This document shows, piece after piece, positions 58,508 through 64,000 of a DNA stretch of 64,000 nt. The notes under the pieces are model-generated. The model did no database searches. It was given only the letters and a program-made list of their open reading frames with translations, and was not told the origin of the DNA. Source of the stretch: Antitrichia curtipendula (Eukaryota > Streptophyta > Bryopsida > Hypnales > Leucodontaceae); the NCBI GenBank assembly GCA_951230915.1, contig OX579633.1:4650001-4714000 (forward strand), given 5' to 3'. A program made the position numbers and the translations under genes. Numbering within the stretch: the first letter of the stretch is position 1; each line of letters begins with the position of its first letter.

Positions 58508-59416
58508 TTAACCCGTAAAGGTCCATATACCATTTTTTGGGGCAACATAGCAATTTGGGGTAGTTCACTACAAATGGAATTTTCATTTTTTTTCTTTGAA
58601 ATTTTCACACAACATGTGCCAAGGAGTAGCTTTAAGGCACAACAATTTTCATAACTTTTGACTATATAGTTAAAATGTTATTGCATGATATATAATTTTC
58701 ATTGCTCGGCGGGCAGTCACGGCAACTCAGAAAAATTGCTTTATTAAAAAATACAAATTTGAAATTGGTTTTCTAGATTTATATATGAGGAAAATTTTTA
58801 ATCATTCTACTTTCGTTGATGAGATGAAAATTACAAGGAGTTTTAGTTTGTGTGTAGTTGTGGAATCTCTACTCTAAAATAAACTTCGAAGTCCTTTATT
58901 TAACTTAATTTTCAATATTTTTGGAAAAATAAAAGCATTGGATGTAGATTGTCTATTACAACATTCCAACCATTGGAATTGGCATTTTCAATTCCATAAC
59001 TAAATTCTTAACAGTTTAGTATTTTAAATCATACTCTACTTCTTTCTACTTACTATTTCTTTTCAACCATGAATATGAAATTTTTTATATGTATTTCCAA
59101 CTTATTTCTTCAACATATTATCGAGAATAACAAGCTATAGGATCTACACTTTTAATGAAAAGTTTGAATGATGAAATCTAACCATTTGGGAAGAATTGAA
59201 AATACTTTTGCTTAAAGTTCAAGAGCCTCGATCTTGCAATTGGTAAGGTTTTCTATTTTGAAATTTCAGGAGGGTATACTCTAACTAGTTAATTGAAGGA
59301 TCCTATGGTTGGATTTGTTAATGAATAATTACAGATAAAGATGTAGCCTTGCTTTGAGTTTACGTTCTTTGAAGCAATTTGGGGGCCTAAAAACATCAAA
59401 TAACTTTAGGGGTTGA
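58508..59416 (+). mobile_element. Chimeric TTAA element, A 5' half with C 3' half (A8)
   Basis: It begins TTAACCCGTAAAGGTCC and follows family A for about 550 bp (GGTAGTTCACTACAAATGG to CTTTCTACTTACTATTTC). It then switches to family C sequence (ACAAGCTATAGGATCTACAC, GGGGGCCTAAAAACATCAAAT) and ends AACTTTAGGGGTTGA. Both termini are element termini, so the fusion is inside one apparently complete element. Confidence 0.8.
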
Positions 59417-59468
59417 ACCAATTGAGGTCAATAATATATTTGCAAAATGTCGAAAAACGATGTGGGCA

Positions 59469-60422
59469 TTAACCCCTAAAGGACCAAACACCGTTTTTTG
59501 ACAACATAGCGTTTTGGGGCAGTTCACCACGAATGGGATTTTTATTTTTTTTCTTTGAAATTTTCACACAAGATGTGCCCAAGGAGTAGCTTTAGGGCCC
59601 AACAATTTTCATAGCTTTTGACCACATGGTTAAAAAGTTATGGTATGATATGTAGTTTTCATTGTTCGGCGGGCAGTCCGGGCAGCAAAAAAAACTTCTT
59701 TGAAAATCATTTTCTAGAGAAATAAAAATTTGAAATCGGTTCTCTAGATTTATGTGCACAAGGAAAGCTTTGAATCATTCCACTTTGGTTTATGAGATGA
59801 AAGTTATGAGGAATTTTAGTTGTGGGTAGTTTGCGGGTAGTTATGGAATCTCTACTCTAAAATAAACTTTGAAGTCCTTTATTTAACTCACTTTTCAATA
59901 TTTTTGGAAAAAAATATAAACACAAGGTGTAGATTGTTTATTACAACATTACAATCTTTTGGATTGGCATTTTTCAATTCCATAATTAAATCCTTAACAA
60001 TTTAGTGTTTTGAATCATTTTCTACTTCTTTCTACTTACTATTTTTTTCCTATATGTTGTACAATTCCAAATGATCTGAAATTTTTCATGCATGTAGCTA
60101 ACTTGCTTTGAAGAATGAATTCAAAGAGTTACCACCATTTTGGACATTTTTTCATACAAATGTGACCATGTGAAGTGCAGCTGCCCGGTTTTTCGCAGGG
60201 ACAAAAAAAGGGTTTTTGTCACTTCAAATGCTAATATCTTGCAATCTACATGGTGGAAATTTCTGAAATTTTTTCCACATCTTCTCAAACTAGTTTACTA
60301 CAAGATCCTACGGTTACATGTGTCCAAAAATGTTTTTTATCCAAAATTTGGTACTTGTACTAGAAATGGCAGTTTGGGAGCGTTTTTTTGTGAAAACATA
60401 GTCAAAAACCTTTAGGGGTTAA
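59469..60422 (+). mobile_element. TTAA element, family A, full-length reference copy (A9)
   Basis: 946 bp between perfect TTAA flanks; ends CCCCTAAAGGACCAAACACC and CAAAAACCTTTAGGGG. This is the best-preserved copy. It lies 52 bases from A8 in the same orientation. The 91-codon frame at 60140-60415 translates the 3' boxes and is not a gene. Confidence 0.92.
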
Positions 60423-60903
60423 AGGGTTAAGTTAAGCTTTTGAACTTAGAATTGATAGTTCCCGGAACAAGAATGATGGACCGATTTCCGCTGCCAATGT
60501 TGCCATCCTTCGAATTTCCACATATGAGATTTGTTTTGATTGGATTTGGTATGCACCCACTGCATGACCTCAAGCCTGCTTGCTAGTACAGATTGAGTGT
60601 TGTTTGTGATTTTTTTTTTTTAAATACATTATATGACAAAATCTTGGATACGAGTTTGTATTTATAAACCGTGATATTTCTCACTAAGGTAGCAGCACCC
60701 ATAACTGTTAATTTAAGGGTTTGGGCCATGATGACTACTAATTCACATCCAACAAATTACTGCACCCTACTAACAAGAAAAATAATAATTCTTGTGCACT
60801 TTCAAATGTATTATTTAGACAATGTGAGAATAAGTTGTGTATTTTTAAAGAGCTGACTATACAGGGATCTAATACCAACACTAGGGTCTGATATTTAGAT
60901 GTA
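60423..60903. other. Spacer with an isolated AGGT-type end
   Basis: TAAGGTAGCAGCACCCATAA at about 60684 resembles the left end of M5, with no matching right end. Nothing else was recognised. Confidence 0.4.
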
Positions 60904-61230
60904 AGGTAATAGGCTCTGAAATTGCACAAGCTCCAGAATCGTCCACCTCCTGAAATGTACACTATGTGTACATGTTTCTTTTTCATAGCTTTCAGCAATG
61001 TACAAACAATGTACATATTAGGAGGTGGGCAATTTTAAAGCCCTATGCCATTTCAACTTCAAAATTTTATAACTAATTTCACAAAGCTCCAAAAAATATG
61101 AAATGACTTGGAATAGATGCCAATTCCACTTGTCTTTTGAGGAAATTTTACTGAAAATTATTTCAAGAAGCTTCACCTCCCCAAAATTCAGTTTTAGCTC
61201 TTAGGTGGGTGATTTCTGAACCTGTTACCT
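60904..61230 (+). mobile_element. TA/AGGT MITE, family M2 copy B
   Basis: 327 bp flanked by TA, ends AGGTAATAGGCTCTGAAAT and ATTTCTGAACCTGTTACCT. The interior aligns with 36585-36883 (ATGAAATGACTTGGAATAGA, GATGCCAATTCCA). It also contains several GTACA-rich words (TGTACACTATGTGTACATG). Confidence 0.8.
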
Positions 61231-61387
61231 TAGTACATTCTTGTAATCACATCTATTGCCTTCCCCAAGATTCTCCAAGATTTTAGAGGTGATGGTTGTG
61301 GGTGCTACTAGCTTACATTCATGAGAAAATTTGTTGTGGGTGGATAATGAAATGGAATAGATGAAGTTTATCCAAAGGATGTTAATT

Positions 61388-62270
61388 TTAATCCTTGGAG
61401 TCCTAGAGTCCCTTTAGGGGAACACTTAGGATTTGGATCAGGCTCATGTGACCTCAATTTTTGACATGATTTAAAAACAACAACTTGAAGATAGTGAAAT
61501 ACACTAGCTTGATTGGAATACAATATTTAAAAATTTTACTTGGTACTTGAGAGCAAAAGTTATGCCACCCTAAGGCTCCAAAGCAATTTGTTGGGTAGGA
61601 AAAAAAATCTTACAAAAATTTGAAATTTGTTTCTCATAGATTATGTTTTTGTCTACATAAAAAACTTTTGTTCATTCCATTTACATTAATGATGTGAAAG
61701 TTATGGTGCTTTTTGAGAAAATAATGCATTGGATTTGATTTTGAACTCAATTTTTACAATTAAAAAAAAAAAAAAAGTTCTAGAAGGTTCAAATCAATTG
61801 TTAGAACAATCTCACTATCAAGATTATTGTATTTCAATTCCATCTTAGAGCTATTACCAACTTAGTTTTTTTCTTCTATCTTGTGCCTATTTCTATTTAA
61901 TAAATTTTTGAGACAAAAAGTCAAGTTTTTCTTTTTGAATTTCCCCTTCTAGATTCTCAACTCAATTCTTTAACATGTACATTTTAAAATTCAAACTTTG
62001 TAGTGCAAAAAATTTAAGTTAAAAAGATTCAAAGTCTTCTAATCCAATCATGAAAGGTGAAAAAATCAAATTTTATTCTTTTTTAAACGCAAATATCTTG
62101 CAAATACAAAGTCAAAGTTTTAGAAATTTCTTCTACATATCTTTACAGTAATCTAATGCAAGATCCTATGGTTAGGTACGCCAATAAACAATTTCTGTAA
62201 AAGTTTTGCTCTTTAAAATAGAAATGACAGTTTTAAATGTTTCTTGATGAAAAAAAGGTCTTGAGACTTC
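61388..62270 (+). mobile_element. TTAA element family B, decayed copy B2
   Basis: It begins TTAATCCTTGGAGTCC and aligns with B1 (GGCTCATGTGACCTCAATTT, AGAACAATCTCACTATCAAG, TTTCAATTCCATCTTAGAGC, GCAAGATCCTATGGTTAGG, GAAATGACAGTTTTAAA). The right GGGG end is lost (GAGACTTCAATAAA). Confidence 0.7.
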
Positions 62271-63635
62271 AATAAAATAAAAAAATTAAATTTGTAGCAA
62301 TTAGACTAGCCATTTGGTTCCTTGATAATTCATGATATTCATGCAAGGTTGTCAAGTAGTCCATGTTAAGGTAACAAAAAGAGGAGAACTTGCAAAAATA
62401 AAGAATTTTTGTCTAAATTCTTGTTAAGCCAATAAGTCTAATATCTATTTTGCCTCAAGGGCTCTAGATCTACACTCATTTCTATTAGTCTTTCTTAGTG
62501 ATTAACCCTAAAAAAGATTTTGATGTATTTTGGCCAATTTTTTTTCCAAATCACCTTTCCTTGAGACAATGCTAAAATCTATATTAATTTTTCTTTTAGA
62601 GATTCAAGGTGAGTATCCCTTCATTACCTTATAAGAATAAAACCACCTTAAGAGAAAACAACCTCACTAGTTGCAAGATCATGATGTTTCTATCTCAAGA
62701 ACAAGTGTTCTATAAAATAGTCTTTCCAAATGGTGAAATTTCATCTTCCAAGTTTTTTTATTAAAAAGTTGTATGTCTTACAACTTTGAATGAAAATGAT
62801 TAAATTGAGGCATTAAGTTTAGAATACATATAAAAAAATGCAACAAAAATTCTTTGTATTTTAATTTCTGGAAAAAACATTAAAAAAAGGAGATATGAAA
62901 TCACTAGAAACATTGTAATATTCTAATAATTTAGATGTAGAATTTTAAAATGCCATAAAAAATCCTTATATTAAGTTTAAAAAGTCTTTTTGAAGAGAGT
63001 TTTGACTTCTTTAGATGAAGAGATTCTAGTAGCTTTTATTGTTATGGTCTATTGAAAATATTATTGCTTCAAATGGTTGTTTTGGAGTATTAGTCTCAAT
63101 ATGATCAATGAGTGGGACAAGATTGCCTTTAAGAGTACTTTTGGTATAGTCTACTACCATTATTTTTCACTACCACCATTATTAATTGGTAAATTTTCTT
63201 ATCAAATGTCTTATAATATAAAGGATACAATCTTTATAAAGGACAACTATCTAACTTTTGACCAATTACATTTCTTCTTTTATATACAAATATGGATAAA
63301 ATTATATTTCTTGTAAACCCACTTGTTAGCTTATTTGGCCAAATTTAAACCTAGTGCTTAGTTATCAAATGTGACAACAACTGGTTGCATTGTCATTAAA
63401 AGAAAAGTCTTATTGTAGTTCAAAGCTACAACAAGTATACGTAGGTTCTTTTATTTCATTCTGTTTTGAAAAAACTGTGGTTTTAAAGGATTGAGTCTTA
63501 TCATTCAAGCAAAAAATACTTCCAAGCTTACCTCAAGTAGATGATATTATTGCTTTGAGGTTAACAAATATTGAACTTGATTCAGGCATTGATATTAAAT
63601 GGGTACATTATTACATTGGTTTCCAAAATTAGCTC
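62271..63635. other. Anonymous AT-rich spacer
   Basis: No repeat boundary identified. A 79-codon plus-strand frame (63077-63316) is AT-driven and unrecognised. Confidence 0.35.
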
Positions 63636-64000
63636 TTAACCCCAAAGTGACATTCAATTTCTGGAGTTCAAAAACATCATTGCTTTTGAAGCTTTATGGA
63701 TCTATATGTCTTCAAGTTATACAAATCTCAACCGTACAATCTTGTAGTGTACATGTTGTAGATGACATATACAAAATTTGAAGTCAATTGGCCACATAGA
63801 TTGCAAGATCATAATGTTTTAGTGTTGAAAATGGATGCTGAAATTTTCCCAAAAACACATTTGGAGGTGAAATTTGATTTCTAAACCTACTCAAATGAAA
63901 AAACTTTACACTACAAAATGATTCAAAACTAGTATACAAACACATTGGTGGAAAAAAAATTCATTCAATTGACGCATTGTGTTTACAAAACGGCTTTGAA
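63636..64000 (+). mobile_element. TTAA-type element family H, cut by window edge (H2)
   Basis: It starts TTAACCCCAAAGTGACATTC and matches H1 (AAAACATCATTGCTTTTGAAG, CAATCTTGTAGTGTACATG, AATGGATGCTGAAATTTTC, CTAAACCTACTCAAATGAAA). The right end lies outside the window. Confidence 0.8.

Noticed and set aside
59469..60422. TTAACCCCTAAAGG tips as telomere-like (CCCTAAA) DNA
   Set aside because: Only one telomeric heptamer is present at each tip and never in tandem; the tips behave as inverted element ends.

Overview
The window looks like nuclear DNA from a land plant. It is AT-rich, repeat-packed and gene-poor. Only one gene is supported: a respiratory burst NADPH oxidase (RBOH) on the minus strand at 19640-23857. 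It splits into six exons that translate to about 949 residues with every canonical GT-AG boundary in frame. RBOHs with an N-terminal EF-hand module are a plant family. The lineage cannot be fixed from one gene; the gene-poor, MITE-filled landscape with compact introns does not single one out. No tRNA, rRNA, CRISPR array, virus copy or organellar insert was recognised.

Layout. 0-19 kb and 25-64 kb are AT-rich and consist mostly of short non-autonomous DNA elements, their fragments, minisatellites and anonymous sequence. About 19.2-25.1 kb is a distinct GC-richer island holding RBOH, its presumed 3' flank and a long upstream region. One 200-base assembly gap lies at 56379-56578.

Two element groups dominate. 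The first is a set of roughly 0.55-0.95 kb elements with ends TTAA-CCCCTAAAGG ... CCTTTAGGGG-TTAA and no transposase. About twenty copies and fragments fall into families that I label A, B, C, D, E, F and H (labels are mine). The TTAA flanks with C-rich/G-rich tips recall piggyBac-type or another TTAA-targeting transposase, but that is inference. The second is a set of hairpin-prone elements of 158-545 bp with ends TA-AGGTR...YACCT-TA. Three insertions in this group have an 'empty' sequence elsewhere in the window that shows a TA duplication. Other items are a 1224-bp fold-back element that split an A copy at a TA, a Harbinger-like MITE with a TAA duplication, an 88-bp dimeric minisatellite and a tandem array carrying G-box cores.

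Functionally, RBOH would make extracellular superoxide under Ca2+ control. The rest of the window is best read as a record of nested non-autonomous transposition. The most unusual content is the pair of TTAA and TA element systems, for which no autonomous partner is present here.
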